The position numbers were made by a program, and so were the translations under genes. Shown piece by piece: positions 8,053-17,652 of a stretch of 64,000 bases of DNA (its first letter is position 1; each line of letters opens with the position of its first letter). Source of the DNA: Frondihabitans sp. 762G35 (GTDB lineage Bacteria > Actinomycetota > Actinomycetes > Actinomycetales > Microbacteriaceae); the NCBI RefSeq assembly GCF_002074055.1, contig NZ_CP014619.1, positions 3,345,252 to 3,409,251 of the forward strand. The letters are read 5' to 3'. The notes under the pieces were generated by a model that was not told the DNA's origin, made no database searches, and worked only from the letters and a program-made list of their open reading frames with translations.

Positions 8053-9885
8053 CTACATAGGCGAGGTCAGGTCGTGGGCGATCGATTCAGAACCGCTAAT
8101 GTGCCGTTTCAACAGCAGCAGTTCGTCCCGCAGTTGAGTTGGCAGGCGAGTCCCGAAGCCGTCGAAAAAGCTGGAGATTGATCTAGCCTCGTCGTGCCAA
8201 GAGCCGAAATCGATGTCGAATAGGCGCGTGAGATCTTCTGCCTGAACGTCTAAACCGTTGAGGTCCAGGTCGTCGGTGCGGGGCAAGGTGCCGAGCGGGC
8301 TGCTTAGTCCCGATACAATCCCCTGAATTCGGCGGACGATCCACTCTAGAACCCTTGCATTCTCGCCGAATCCGGGCCAGAGGTAGTTGTCGTCAGCTCC
8401 CTTCCGAAACCAGTTGACTTGGAATACGGCAGGTGCTTTCGGGCCCAGGAGAGTGCCAATGTCGAGCCAGTGACGCCAGTAGTCGGCCATGTTGTAGCCG
8501 CAGAAAGGCAGCATCGCGAACGGGTCGCGGCGAAGATCACCGATGGTCCCTTCGGCAGCTGCGGTCTGTTCGGAGGAGACCGTAGCCCCCATAAAGACCC
8601 CGTGGGACCAGTCGCGTGCCTGCGCGACGAGAGGGACGTTGGTGGCGCGGCGCCCACCGAAGATGATGGCGTCGATAGGCACGCCACGGTCGATGTCGTC
8701 CGCCAGCGTGGGGCACTGGTCGATCGGGGTGGTGAAGCGGGAGTTTGGGTGAGCGGCCGGCTTTCCCGAGGTCGGATCCCAGGGGTGCCCTTGCCAGTCA
8801 GTGAGTTGTTGCGGCGGGATGTCGGTGAGACCTTCCCACCACACGTCTCCGTCGTCGTCGAGGGCGACGTTGGTAAAGATCGTGTTCGACTTCATGGTTT
8901 CGATGGCGACCGGATTCGTCCGGCTACTTGTACCCGGGGCGACTCCGAAGAAGCCGGCCTCTGGGTTGATTGCCCAGAGCCGCCCGTCGTCGCCAGGCTT
9001 CAGCCAGGCGATGTCGTCGCCGATTGTTTCAATGCTCCATCCGGGAATCGTGGGTTGGAGCATGGCGAGGTTTGTCTTACCGCACGCGGACGGGAAGGCC
9101 CCGGCGACGTGGAATCGGCGGCCTTCAGGCGACGTAATCCTGATGAGGAGCATATGCTCGGCCAGCCACCCCTCTTCCCGGGCCATGACGGACGCGATGC
9201 GGAGGGCAAAGCACTTCTTGGCGAGGAGGGCGTTTCCCCCGTAGCCGGATCCGAAGGACCAAATCTGTCGTGCCTCGGGGAAGTGGGCGATGTACTTCGT
9301 CTCGTTGCTAGGCCAGGCGACATCGGCACGGGTCTTGCCTGCAGCATCCCTAAGGGGGTAGCCCACGCTGTGAACGCAGGCGACCCAGGGACAGCCTTGG
9401 TCGATGAGGCTGCGAATGCGGACATCGAGTCTCGCCATGATGCCCATGCTGAGAACGACGTAAGGCGAGTCGGTGATTTCGACGCCGACCTGCGTGAGGG
9501 GCCCGTCGATTACACCAAGGGCAAAAGGAACGACGTACATCGTCCGGCCCTTCATGCTTCCCTCAAAGGCCGTGTCGAGGGTGCGTCTCATGTCCTCGGG
9601 TGCGCGCCAGTTGTTAGTGGGGCCGGCGTCGGCCGGGTCGGTAGAGCAGATGAAAGTTCGGTCCTCGACCCGGGCCACGTCCTCAGGTGAGCTTCTGGCC
9701 AGAAAGCTGCCAGGTCTTTTTGCTGGATTGAGCCGAATGAGTTTACCTTCGGCGACCATTTGTACCGTCAGTTCTTCGCGCTGCCCGGCATCGCCTTCGT
9801 ACCAGACGACAGCATCGGGCTTGGTCAAAGCGGCTATCTCCTCGACCCAATTATTCAGATCGTTGGCGATGTGGGATGTCTTCAC
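8053..9885 (-). CDS. pckG: phosphoenolpyruvate carboxykinase, GTP-dependent
   Basis: A 610-residue GTP-type PEPCK, full length for the family. It converts oxaloacetate and GTP to PEP, CO2 and GDP in gluconeogenesis. Visible motifs are the PEPCK P-loop PSACGKTNLAML with the reactive Cys, the metal/nucleotide segment IGDDIAW, and FFGVAPGTS. I start at GTG 9885, preceded by GAGAGG; an upstream frame to 9924 lacks a ribosome site. It is the last gene of the hyuA-hyuB-adh-aldh-leuD-pckG run, 58 bp after leuD. This placement fits growth on a substrate that enters metabolism through acetyl-CoA or TCA acids. A second, housekeeping pckG elsewhere in the genome cannot be excluded. Confidence 0.95.
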   Translation of the reverse strand: MKTSHIANDLNNWVEEIAALTKPDAVVWYEGDAGQREELTVQMVAEGKLIRLNPAKRPGSFLARSSPEDVARVEDRTFICSTDPADAGPTNNWRAPEDMRRTLDTAFEGSMKGRTMYVVPFALGVIDGPLTQVGVEITDSPYVVLSMGIMARLDVRIRSLIDQGCPWVACVHSVGYPLRDAAGKTRADVAWPSNETKYIAHFPEARQIWSFGSGYGGNALLAKKCFALRIASVMAREEGWLAEHMLLIRITSPEGRRFHVAGAFPSACGKTNLAMLQPTIPGWSIETIGDDIAWLKPGDDGRLWAINPEAGFFGVAPGTSSRTNPVAIETMKSNTIFTNVALDDDGDVWWEGLTDIPPQQLTDWQGHPWDPTSGKPAAHPNSRFTTPIDQCPTLADDIDRGVPIDAIIFGGRRATNVPLVAQARDWSHGVFMGATVSSEQTAAAEGTIGDLRRDPFAMLPFCGYNMADYWRHWLDIGTLLGPKAPAVFQVNWFRKGADDNYLWPGFGENARVLEWIVRRIQGIVSGLSSPLGTLPRTDDLDLNGLDVQAEDLTRLFDIDFGSWHDEARSISSFFDGFGTRLPTQLRDELLLLKRHISGSESIAHDLTSPM

Positions 9886-9943
9886 GGATGCCTCTCGTGG
9901 CTTCGACGTCGAGTCGGGGACCAAGGTCGAACGTTCTGCGGGA

Positions 9944-10546
9944 CTAGCGGACGGGCAGCGTGCGAGGGAGCCAAGAACGACGTCCGTGTTCGAACTCCGT
10001 GATCGCCGCTTCCTGCTTGAGGGTCAGGTCGATGTCATCGAGCCCCTCCAGCAGCATGTGCCGGGAGTGGTCGTCAATGACGATGGCGCCCTTGAAGTCA
10101 GCGAGTGCGAAAGAGCGCTCTTCGAGGTCGACGGTGGCTGCGACACCTGGATTTGCGTGAGCAAGAGCCAGGATTTGGTCGACGTCCTTCGGCTCCATCG
10201 TCGCGGCGAGGAGGCCTTGCTTCCCAGCGTTGCCTCGAAAGATGTCAGCGATGGCGGAACTGACGACGACTCGGAAGCCGAAGTCTCGAAGAGCCCAGAC
10301 TGCGTGCTCCCTGCTTGAGCCGGTGCCGAAATCCGGACCCGCAACCAGAATGGACGAATGCGCATACCTGTCGTCATTCAGGATGAAATCCGGATCCTGG
10401 CGCCAGCTCGCAAAGAGGCCGTCCTCGTACCCGGTCTTCGTGACCCGCTTCATGTACGAGGCAGGAATGATCTGGTCGGTGTCTACTGACGCCCTGCCCA
10501 GCGGTAGGACGATACCTTCATGGCGGTGGAACGCTTCCATGTTCAC
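9944..10546 (-). CDS. leuD: LeuD-like 3-isopropylmalate dehydratase small subunit, without LeuC
   Basis: 200 residues with the LeuD swivel-domain signatures: [16 protein letters not shown] at the N-terminus and [17 protein letters not shown] in the centre. In leucine synthesis this subunit works only with the iron-sulphur large subunit LeuC, which is normally adjacent. Here the neighbours are aldehyde dehydrogenase (24 bp upstream) and pckG (58 bp downstream), and no leuC lies in the window. It may pair with a LeuC encoded elsewhere or serve another hydratase step in this catabolic operon. Confidence 0.88.
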   Translation of the reverse strand: MNMEAFHRHEGIVLPLGRASVDTDQIIPASYMKRVTKTGYEDGLFASWRQDPDFILNDDRYAHSSILVAGPDFGTGSSREHAVWALRDFGFRVVVSSAIADIFRGNAGKQGLLAATMEPKDVDQILALAHANPGVAATVDLEERSFALADFKGAIVIDDHSRHMLLEGLDDIDLTLKQEAAITEFEHGRRSWLPRTLPVR

Positions 10547-10570
10547 TCCTTCTTCGTGGCGCCTCCGCTG

Positions 10571-12061
10571 TTAGCCCATCTGGAATGGGTCTCGCGTCTG
10601 CCCGGTCAGTTCGACGTAGATCGACTTGGTCTCGAGGTACTCGTCAATGGCGTCGACGCCGTTCTCGCGACCGACGCCGCTGTCTTTGAATCCGCCGAAC
10701 GGCATACCGGGACCAACCACCCTGTAATCGTTGATCCAGACAGAGCCGGCACGAATCTGGCCCGCGACACGGTGGGCGCGATGGACGTTCTCGGTCCAGA
10801 CGGCGCCCGCCAGCCCGTAACGGGTGTCGTTTGCTAGTTCGACGGCTTCCTCCTCGGTTGAGAACGAGAGGACGGACAGAACCGGGCCGAAGACCTCCTC
10901 ACGGATGAGTCGTGAGTCGCGCTTGAGGTTGGTGATGACGGTTGGCTTGACGAAATAGGAACCGAGGTCCTCGGCTGGTGCGCCTCCGCAGGCGAACGAG
11001 GCTCCTTCCTCCTCGGCGATAGAGAAGTAGCCGGTGACCTTTTCGAACTGGGGCGGATTCGCCAGCGGCCCCATCTCGGTCTCCGGGTCGTTAGGGTCGC
11101 CGAGCCGGATGTCAGCGGCACGTCTTGCGAGGCGCTCGATCACGGTGTCGTGGACGGCGTCTTGCACGATCAGTCGAGAACCGGCCATGCAAGTTTGACC
11201 GGTCGCCGCGAAGACGCCCGACATGATTCCGTTAACCGCCGCGTCGATGTCCGCATCCTCGAACACCACCTGGGCGCTTTTTCCGCCGAGTTCCAGGGTC
11301 GCCTTGTTCACGTTGTTCATGGCCGCCTGAGCGACCTTGATACCCGTCGCGGTGGAGCCCGTGAATGCGATTTTGTCGATCCCAGGGTGCGAGGCGAGAG
11401 CTTCGCCAGTGGCTCGGTTCCATCCCGAAACGGCGTTGAAGACGCCATCGGGGAGCCCCGCTTCGGAGAGGACCTGTGCGAAGGCGAGCGTCGATGCCGG
11501 GGAGTGCTCAGACGGCTTTACGACGCAGGTGTTGCCGGCCGCCAGGAGCGGGGCCAGTTTAAAAGTCAGCAGGAGCAGCGGGGAGTTCCACGGAGTGATG
11601 GCACCGACGACGCCGACGGGTTCGCGGACCGTGAACCCGAAGTACCGACTGGGGTTGATCTGGGGAACGGTACGTCCCTCAATTTTGTCGGCGAGACCTG
11701 CGAAGTAGTAGTAGTACTCCGGCAGCGCCTCGAGTTGCGCGCGCATTTCGCGAAGAAGCTTCCCGTTGTCATTGACCTCGAGGCGCGCTAGACGCTCAGA
11801 GTTTTTTGCGATGCCGTCTCCGACTGCGCGAAGCACAGCGGCCCGGCGCCACCCCGGCATTTGCCGCCAGCCGCCGTCGAATGCTCTCCGCGCGGCGGCA
11901 ACGGCGAGGTCGATGTCGTCGGGAGTTCCATCGGAGACCCGAGCCCAGGGCATGCCGGTGTATGGGTTAAGGGAGTCGAAGGTCGCTCCCGAGACCGAGT
12001 CAACGGCGTGGCCGTCGATGAAGAGCTGGTACCGCTCCAGGGTAGAGATTTCGGAGGTCAT
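10571..12061 (-). CDS. NAD(P)-dependent aldehyde dehydrogenase
   Basis: 496 residues, standard length for the ALDH superfamily. The general base Glu lies in LELGGKSAQ (about residue 257) and the catalytic Cys in TGQTCMAGSRL (about 290). The cofactor-binding stretch includes FTGSTATG and the C-terminus has MPFGGFKDSGVGRENG. The overall pattern is closest to betaine/hydroxymuconic-semialdehyde type enzymes, but the substrate cannot be set from sequence. It lies 89 bp after the alcohol dehydrogenase gene on the same strand, so an alcohol-aldehyde-acid series is plausible. Confidence 0.93.
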   Translation of the reverse strand: MTSEISTLERYQLFIDGHAVDSVSGATFDSLNPYTGMPWARVSDGTPDDIDLAVAAARRAFDGGWRQMPGWRRAAVLRAVGDGIAKNSERLARLEVNDNGKLLREMRAQLEALPEYYYYFAGLADKIEGRTVPQINPSRYFGFTVREPVGVVGAITPWNSPLLLLTFKLAPLLAAGNTCVVKPSEHSPASTLAFAQVLSEAGLPDGVFNAVSGWNRATGEALASHPGIDKIAFTGSTATGIKVAQAAMNNVNKATLELGGKSAQVVFEDADIDAAVNGIMSGVFAATGQTCMAGSRLIVQDAVHDTVIERLARRAADIRLGDPNDPETEMGPLANPPQFEKVTGYFSIAEEEGASFACGGAPAEDLGSYFVKPTVITNLKRDSRLIREEVFGPVLSVLSFSTEEEAVELANDTRYGLAGAVWTENVHRAHRVAGQIRAGSVWINDYRVVGPGMPFGGFKDSGVGRENGVDAIDEYLETKSIYVELTGQTRDPFQMG

Positions 12062-12150
12062 GGGTTCGTTCCTTTCACGGGGCGCGTTTGCGCCGACGTC
12101 TCACTTGTGAGGTTGTGGGCCGCTGCTGATCCTCGGGTCGCCCGGGGTGA

Positions 12151-13260
12151 TCAGGGCATCGAGATGACTGCTCGACCGGCGACTTGGTGATTACGAAGGT
12201 CGGCGACCGCTTGATCGACGTCATGGAATGAGTACCGGTTAGTCACGAGGGAGTCGACGTCGAGGCGGCCGTCCGTGACGAATTGAACGAGCGTCGGCAG
12301 GTCTTGCCGAGTCCGGCCTCCGAATGAGCCCACGATCTGGAGTTTCCGGCGGACCAGGGACAGCACGTCGACCTGTGCCGGGGACGTCGCTCCTACACCG
12401 ACGACAACTACCCGGCCGCCGTCCTGGACAGCACCAATAGCGGTCTCGACCGTCGCCGCCGATCCGAACGCGTCGAAACACACGTCGACGCCACCATGCG
12501 GTGTCGCCTGACGGATCTGTGAGACCGCGTCCGGCAGCCTCGCATCGATCGTGTGGGTGGCGCCGAAATGTGAGGCGAGAGCGAGTTTCTTGGGGTCGAT
12601 GTCGACGGCCACGATGGGGCCCGCCCCAAAAAGCCGGGCGAGTTGGATGACGTTCAGACCGACGCCGCCGGCACCGATGACGGCGACCGACTGGCCGGCC
12701 CGAATCTGGCCAGCGTTCTGGACTGCTCCCAAGGCGGTGAGTCCACTGCAACCCAGAGTCGCAGCGGACTCGAATGGCATCGTGATCGGGATCGGACAGA
12801 CCGCGGCTGCCGGGAGCACGCACCTCTCGGCGAGTCCCCCCATCGAGTACTGGGCGATTTGCCCGCGGCGCGACGAGCTGAGTCGGCTCGTGCCGTTGTA
12901 GAGGACACCGCGCCGACGGTTCAGGGTGAGGAAAAGTTCGCACTGGTCGTCCTCACCCGCCTTGCAGCGCCGGCAGTCGCCGCAGGGCATGATGAACCCC
13001 GCAACGACGCGATCGCCGGGCTTCACGTGGGCGACCCCGGCCCCTACCTCGTCGACCGTTCCTGCGACCTCGTGGCCGAGAACGCAGGGGGACGGGAACG
13101 GAACTCCGCCCGACATAACATGGAGGTCCGTCTGGCAAAGGCCGCACGCTGCAACCTTCAGGGCGACCTCACCAGCGAGGGGGTGCGGCTCATCGACCTC
13201 CTCGAGGCTGAGCCGCCCCTCCTCCGCGGACCAGACGTAGGCGCGCATGCTCGACGTCAA
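12151..13260 (-). CDS. zinc-dependent alcohol dehydrogenase (MDR family)
   Basis: 369 residues. Catalytic-zinc ligands are visible in ACGLCQTDLH and LGHEVAGTVDEVG. The structural-zinc cluster is CGDCRRCKAGEDDQC, and the Rossmann segment is VIGAGGVGLNVIQLA. The start codon overlaps the hyuB stop (ATGA, 13257-13260), so it is translationally coupled to the carboxylase/hydantoinase genes. Such a pairing would fit oxidation of a secondary alcohol to the ketone used by HyuAB, or handling of an alcohol released later. The direction of the reaction is not shown by sequence. Confidence 0.93.
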   Translation of the reverse strand: MTSSMRAYVWSAEEGRLSLEEVDEPHPLAGEVALKVAACGLCQTDLHVMSGGVPFPSPCVLGHEVAGTVDEVGAGVAHVKPGDRVVAGFIMPCGDCRRCKAGEDDQCELFLTLNRRRGVLYNGTSRLSSSRRGQIAQYSMGGLAERCVLPAAAVCPIPITMPFESAATLGCSGLTALGAVQNAGQIRAGQSVAVIGAGGVGLNVIQLARLFGAGPIVAVDIDPKKLALASHFGATHTIDARLPDAVSQIRQATPHGGVDVCFDAFGSAATVETAIGAVQDGGRVVVVGVGATSPAQVDVLSLVRRKLQIVGSFGGRTRQDLPTLVQFVTDGRLDVDSLVTNRYSFHDVDQAVADLRNHQVAGRAVISMP

Positions 13261-15461
13261 CGGCTGCGGACGGTTGCGCCCTCGGCGCCATCGTCAGAGT
13301 CGATCAGCACCTGCACACGAGCATCGAGGATGATTCCGCAGCTGGGGCACAGCGCCTGATGCACTTGGATGTGGTTGCCGGTCTTGCCGTTTCTCTCGAG
13401 GCGGACACCCTGGGTGGCCAAGAAATCGTGCGCCGGCTCAATCCGGCGGAGGATCCCTGCGGTCCAATCGTCGCCCTGACCGAGTTCGCCCGTGCACACC
13501 GGACAGGTCCAAGCGTTCCCAGGGCCTCGACGAGGCACAAGGCTGTCGTGCATCAGGTCCAGAACATCGGGAATCGCGGTGGGCTCCGTCGTGACGTCGA
13601 GCGCAGCAAGACGATCTTTCCGGATTTGGAGCCGCCGCCGAATGGTCGATTCGGCGTGAGCGCCCCCGTGACCTTCATCCATAACGACCCCGTAGACATT
13701 CGTCGCCTGGGCCACGGTGATGAAGGCATCGGCGACGTCCTGTGCCACAGCCTGGGGGTCGCGGAGAATCGGATCGGCGATACCGCCCCCGCCGCCGATC
13801 CAAGAGTGGAAGACGTCGTGGTGGCTGAGGCCGACGTCTTGGGCATTTACGGGCTGCATTTCGGTCTCACCGATGATCAACGTTTCCGTCGACGGGGCCG
13901 TTCCCCGGGTGAGGAGATCTTGGATGTTCGTGTCCCGAAGGAATTCGAACCCGCTGCCGCCGCCGGGAAGCCCGCCGGCGAAGCCCCACGGCGGGACAGC
14001 GGACACAGGGGTGAAGAGGGTTTCGATGGCGTCGTCTGCTCCCCACAGGGTCCACGCGTAGTCGAGGCCCATGCCACCGCGGCTTGCCCCCGGGCCCGAG
14101 CTGTCGATGGCGAGGCGTTTCCAGAGGTAAAGACAGGGGTAGATAAGTTCGTTCATTTCGACGTCGGGCAGCATGTTGCCGACCTGGGTCATCATGCCGG
14201 CGGCGTCGTGACCGTCTCGGACAGGCTGTGCTCCAGCTCCCATGCCGCCGCCGTCCATGTTGAACCATACGAAGAATTCGCCGTTGTCACTGCGCGTGCC
14301 GGAAGAAATTCCGCCGGTCCATGAGTCGCTCCACTCTCCCTGCACTCGTCGACGCAGGGTGTCGTCGTCGCTCTGGACGAGTGCCTGGTTGAGGAGGCGG
14401 GTGACGAGGCGGGTGGCGCGGATACCGGTGGTGAGGTGACCGTTGCTGATAGGGGCCGGCACCATCGGGTTGACGATGCACCCACGGGGAGCCGTGATTT
14501 CGAAGGCGGTCATGACGCCTTCGTTGAAGGGGACGTCCCAGCCGAGCATGGGGATGAGCGCAGTGGCGACGCTACCGACGAGTGCACCGTAGGAGCAGTT
14601 GACGAAGCCGTCGGTCTGGGGACTGGAACCATCGAAGTCGAAGGTGATCGAGTCGCCGTGGACTGTCATGGTGCAGTGGACGCGGTGCAAGAGGTCGTCG
14701 TGGCCATTTCCTTCGACCCATTCATCGCTTTCCCACGTGCCGTCGGGGAGCTTGGCGATACGTTCGCGGAGGACCTGTTCGGCGAGCTGGAAGCTGAGCG
14801 CGGTGTAGGCGTTGAACTCCTCATGTCCAAACTCCTCGATTGTCTCGAGCAATCGACGTGCCCCGGTGTTGTTCGAGGCGACCATGCTGCGCACGTCGTT
14901 CCAGTGCAAGACCGGGGTTCGGACGTTGTTGGCGATGAGCCGGCGCACAGACTCGACGGGCTCGCCGTTCTCGAAGATCTTCACTCCTGGCGGGAGCCGA
15001 AGTGCCTCGCCGAAGCAGTCGGTAGCGGACGGTGCGAAACCGCCGGCGGCCATTCCGCCTACATCGACGAGATGAGCTTGGGATTGAGCAAAGCCGATCA
15101 ATTGGTCGTCCAAGAAGATGGGCGAAATGACGGTCGTGTCCGGCGGGTGGCTGGATCCGGAGGTGTGCGGGTCGTTGCTGATGAATGCATCTCCCGGTCG
15201 GATCTCGTCATGAGCTACGACGGCGAGGAGGTTGCGCACCGCGACTCCGCCGGATCCGATGTGGAGCTGGACGGCATCGGAGTAGGAGTAGATGTGGCCG
15301 TCGGCGTCAAAGAGCGCGGTGTTGTAGTCGCGAGCTTCGGTGATGACGGGTGACCCAGAAGATCGGATCATCGCGATGCCCATCTCTTCGACGATGTTGT
15401 CGAGGCGCATCCGGACGACTTCGAGGGTGACCGGGTCGTGATCGATAGATGTCGTGGTCAT
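13257..15461 (-). CDS. hyuB: hydantoinase B/oxoprolinase-type subunit with C-terminal carboxylase-gamma-like zinc domain
   Basis: 734 residues, longer than plain HyuB proteins (roughly 520-600). The N-terminal 600 or so show the family pattern, starting DPVTLEVVRMRLDNIVEEMG, with SNDPHTSGSSHPPDTTVI and an IGGGGGIADP segment. The extra tail has Cys pairs at about 653/656 (WTCPVCTGELG) and 705/708 (ALCPSCGIILDA). Spacing and context resemble the small zinc gamma subunit (AcxC/Apc2) of ATP-dependent acetone and acetophenone carboxylases. The gene lies 12 bp after hyuA and overlaps adh. The reaction is likely ATP-driven ring opening or ketone carboxylation with HyuA; I favour carboxylation because of the tail. 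Confidence 0.9.
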   Translation of the reverse strand: MTTTSIDHDPVTLEVVRMRLDNIVEEMGIAMIRSSGSPVITEARDYNTALFDADGHIYSYSDAVQLHIGSGGVAVRNLLAVVAHDEIRPGDAFISNDPHTSGSSHPPDTTVISPIFLDDQLIGFAQSQAHLVDVGGMAAGGFAPSATDCFGEALRLPPGVKIFENGEPVESVRRLIANNVRTPVLHWNDVRSMVASNNTGARRLLETIEEFGHEEFNAYTALSFQLAEQVLRERIAKLPDGTWESDEWVEGNGHDDLLHRVHCTMTVHGDSITFDFDGSSPQTDGFVNCSYGALVGSVATALIPMLGWDVPFNEGVMTAFEITAPRGCIVNPMVPAPISNGHLTTGIRATRLVTRLLNQALVQSDDDTLRRRVQGEWSDSWTGGISSGTRSDNGEFFVWFNMDGGGMGAGAQPVRDGHDAAGMMTQVGNMLPDVEMNELIYPCLYLWKRLAIDSSGPGASRGGMGLDYAWTLWGADDAIETLFTPVSAVPPWGFAGGLPGGGSGFEFLRDTNIQDLLTRGTAPSTETLIIGETEMQPVNAQDVGLSHHDVFHSWIGGGGGIADPILRDPQAVAQDVADAFITVAQATNVYGVVMDEGHGGAHAESTIRRRLQIRKDRLAALDVTTEPTAIPDVLDLMHDSLVPRRGPGNAWTCPVCTGELGQGDDWTAGILRRIEPAHDFLATQGVRLERNGKTGNHIQVHQALCPSCGIILDARVQVLIDSDDGAEGATVRSR

Positions 15462-15473
15462 GGTGTCGCTCCT

Positions 15474-17552
15474 TCAGCTGTGGTCGTGGCGGTGGGTGGG
15501 AAGGGTGACGATGACATCGCCCAGATCGCTCATCTCGGCCGTTGCGCCAACGGGCACGAATACCGTGGTGTCTGCCTCCTCGAGGATGCACGGGCCTTCC
15601 GCGTGCCGGACGGCCGCGAAGCCGCGATACACCGTTACTTCTAGCGGCGAGCCGGAGAGAGGATCAACAATCTGCCTCTGGTACTGAGCCGCGTCCGCCG
15701 GGACTGTCACGACGGCGTTACCTGCGAGGTGGTCGGTGTCCGTCTTGCCAAGGGCTCGAACGCGGGAGTTGATCAGGAGGATTTCGCTCTCGGTCCATGC
15801 CGTCCCCTTACCGAACTCGGCCTCGTAGTCCGTGACGAATTGACTACGCATGGCATCCTTCGTGGTCTCTTCGATGACGCCGACAGGCAGTCTCGTTGTG
15901 ACCTCGAAAATCTGACCCGCAAACTTCATGTCTGCTTCCCGAATGAGTTCCCGACTGGAGTCGGGGATGGACTCGCTCTTGAACCACGTCTCCGCGTTGG
16001 CTTCGAGTTCTGCGAAGGAGGCTTCGAGGGCTGCCGCGTCATCGTCAAAGGTCCACGGGGTGGTGCGAACCTGGCTGAACATCGCGTCCGCGTGCATGAG
16101 TCCCCACGCGGAGAACACAGCGGCGTTGGCCGGGACGATGACTTCCTGAATACCGACTTCCATGGCCACGGCTGCTGAAAAAAGCCCCATGGCGCCGCCG
16201 AAGTTAACCATGGAGAAGCCTCGGGGGTCGTGGCCTCGGTTGACGGTGATTTTCCGGATCGCGTTCGCCATCTGCGAGGCCGCGAGCCGGTACATGCCAA
16301 ACGCTGTCTCGTCGACGCCTAGTCCGAGAGGTTCGGCCAGCTCCGACTTCATGACGCTTCGGGTCAGGTCGGCGTCGAGGTCGATAGATCCCGCGAGGTA
16401 GTAGTCGGGATTGATAAGCCCCATGACAAGGGCGGCGTCCGTCACAGTCGGCACCTTGCCGCCTCGGGCGTAGCAGACAGGGCCAGGGGTCGAGCCGGCA
16501 CTTCGAGGGCCGACTCGGAGCAAACCGCGACCGTCAATCCAGCCGAGGCTTCCGCCGCCCGCTCCAATCGACTCGATTTCAACGGCGGTCAGGCTGGTGG
16601 GGAATTCACCGATCCGGGCGCGAGGAACAATCCGCAGTTCGCCGTCGATGATGGCGGCCGCATCAAGGCTCGTGCCGCCCATGTCGGCTGTGAGGATCTT
16701 GTTGCGTCCAACTTTGGTGCTGAGCACCCTTGCTCCCGCGACACCGCCGACTGGTCCCGAGTTGAACATGTTGATCGGAGCCTTGACCGTCTCCTTCACG
16801 GAGAGGAAACCGCCGTGGACTTGCATGATCTGTGGATTGACCCGGAGCCCGGCGTCTCTCAGCTGGTCTTCCAGGTGCTGGAAGTGGTTGGCGACAATGG
16901 GTTTCACGGCCGCGTCGAGGACTGTCGTCACCATGCGTTCGTACTCGCGGTAGACGGGTGTCAGTTCCGACGACAGAGTGAACGGGACGTCCGGGTAGAG
17001 GTCACGGATGACGCCTGCGATGGCGTCTTCATGGTCGGAATTGCGGAACGACCACAGAAGGCAAACTGCGATCGCTTCTACCTCGTGATTTTCGATGAGG
17101 TCTCGAACCTGGCGGCGAATGTCTTCGAGGTCAATGGGGATGATGATGTGCCCGCGTGCGTCGACGCGTTCAGTGACTTCGAGGATGTGCTTGCGTTCGA
17201 CCACCGATGGGTAGGGAGCCAGGTCGTGGGGGTCGCGCTCCTCGCCTCGCGCTGAGCGCGCGATCCGTAGAGTGTCTTTGAAGCCCGCGGTCGTGATGAG
17301 GCCGACCCGCGAGAATTTCATCTGATCGATCGCGTTGGTGACGATCGTGTTCCCGAGGACGAAGCGGTCGACGTCGGCGAAGAATTCATCGACCGAGAGT
17401 CCAAGACGCTCTTGGAGCACCGCCAGGGCTCCGAAAATCCCGCCAGTAACGTCGGGTGTCGAGAACGATTTACCTCGGACAGAGGTCTGCTCGGTGATGG
17501 CGACAGCGTCGGTGAATGTGCCACCGACGTCGATCCCTACGTGGATACTCAT
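15474..17552 (-). CDS. hyuA: hydantoinase A/oxoprolinase-type ATP-dependent subunit
   Basis: 692 residues, the ASKHA-fold partner of HyuB. The phosphate-1 motif is VGIDVGGTFTDAVA at the N-terminus, the second phosphate segment is ILTADMGGTSLDAAAI, and SGPVGGVAGAR lies in the centre. Length matches N-methylhydantoinase, oxoprolinase and acetone/acetophenone carboxylase beta subunits, which all use ATP to activate a carbonyl. It is the first gene of the operon. The 250-bp region upstream is shared with a divergent GntR-type regulator. Confidence 0.93.
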   Translation of the reverse strand: MSIHVGIDVGGTFTDAVAITEQTSVRGKSFSTPDVTGGIFGALAVLQERLGLSVDEFFADVDRFVLGNTIVTNAIDQMKFSRVGLITTAGFKDTLRIARSARGEERDPHDLAPYPSVVERKHILEVTERVDARGHIIIPIDLEDIRRQVRDLIENHEVEAIAVCLLWSFRNSDHEDAIAGVIRDLYPDVPFTLSSELTPVYREYERMVTTVLDAAVKPIVANHFQHLEDQLRDAGLRVNPQIMQVHGGFLSVKETVKAPINMFNSGPVGGVAGARVLSTKVGRNKILTADMGGTSLDAAAIIDGELRIVPRARIGEFPTSLTAVEIESIGAGGGSLGWIDGRGLLRVGPRSAGSTPGPVCYARGGKVPTVTDAALVMGLINPDYYLAGSIDLDADLTRSVMKSELAEPLGLGVDETAFGMYRLAASQMANAIRKITVNRGHDPRGFSMVNFGGAMGLFSAAVAMEVGIQEVIVPANAAVFSAWGLMHADAMFSQVRTTPWTFDDDAAALEASFAELEANAETWFKSESIPDSSRELIREADMKFAGQIFEVTTRLPVGVIEETTKDAMRSQFVTDYEAEFGKGTAWTESEILLINSRVRALGKTDTDHLAGNAVVTVPADAAQYQRQIVDPLSGSPLEVTVYRGFAAVRHAEGPCILEEADTTVFVPVGATAEMSDLGDVIVTLPTHRHDHS

Positions 17553-17652
17553 TCCGCCCCCACGACCTGCACGGGGCGGTAGGCGAGGAAGGATGGCAAT
17601 AGGACGCTGTGCCCAGACGCTTCGATCATGGTTTCTCCTTTGAATCCATCAG

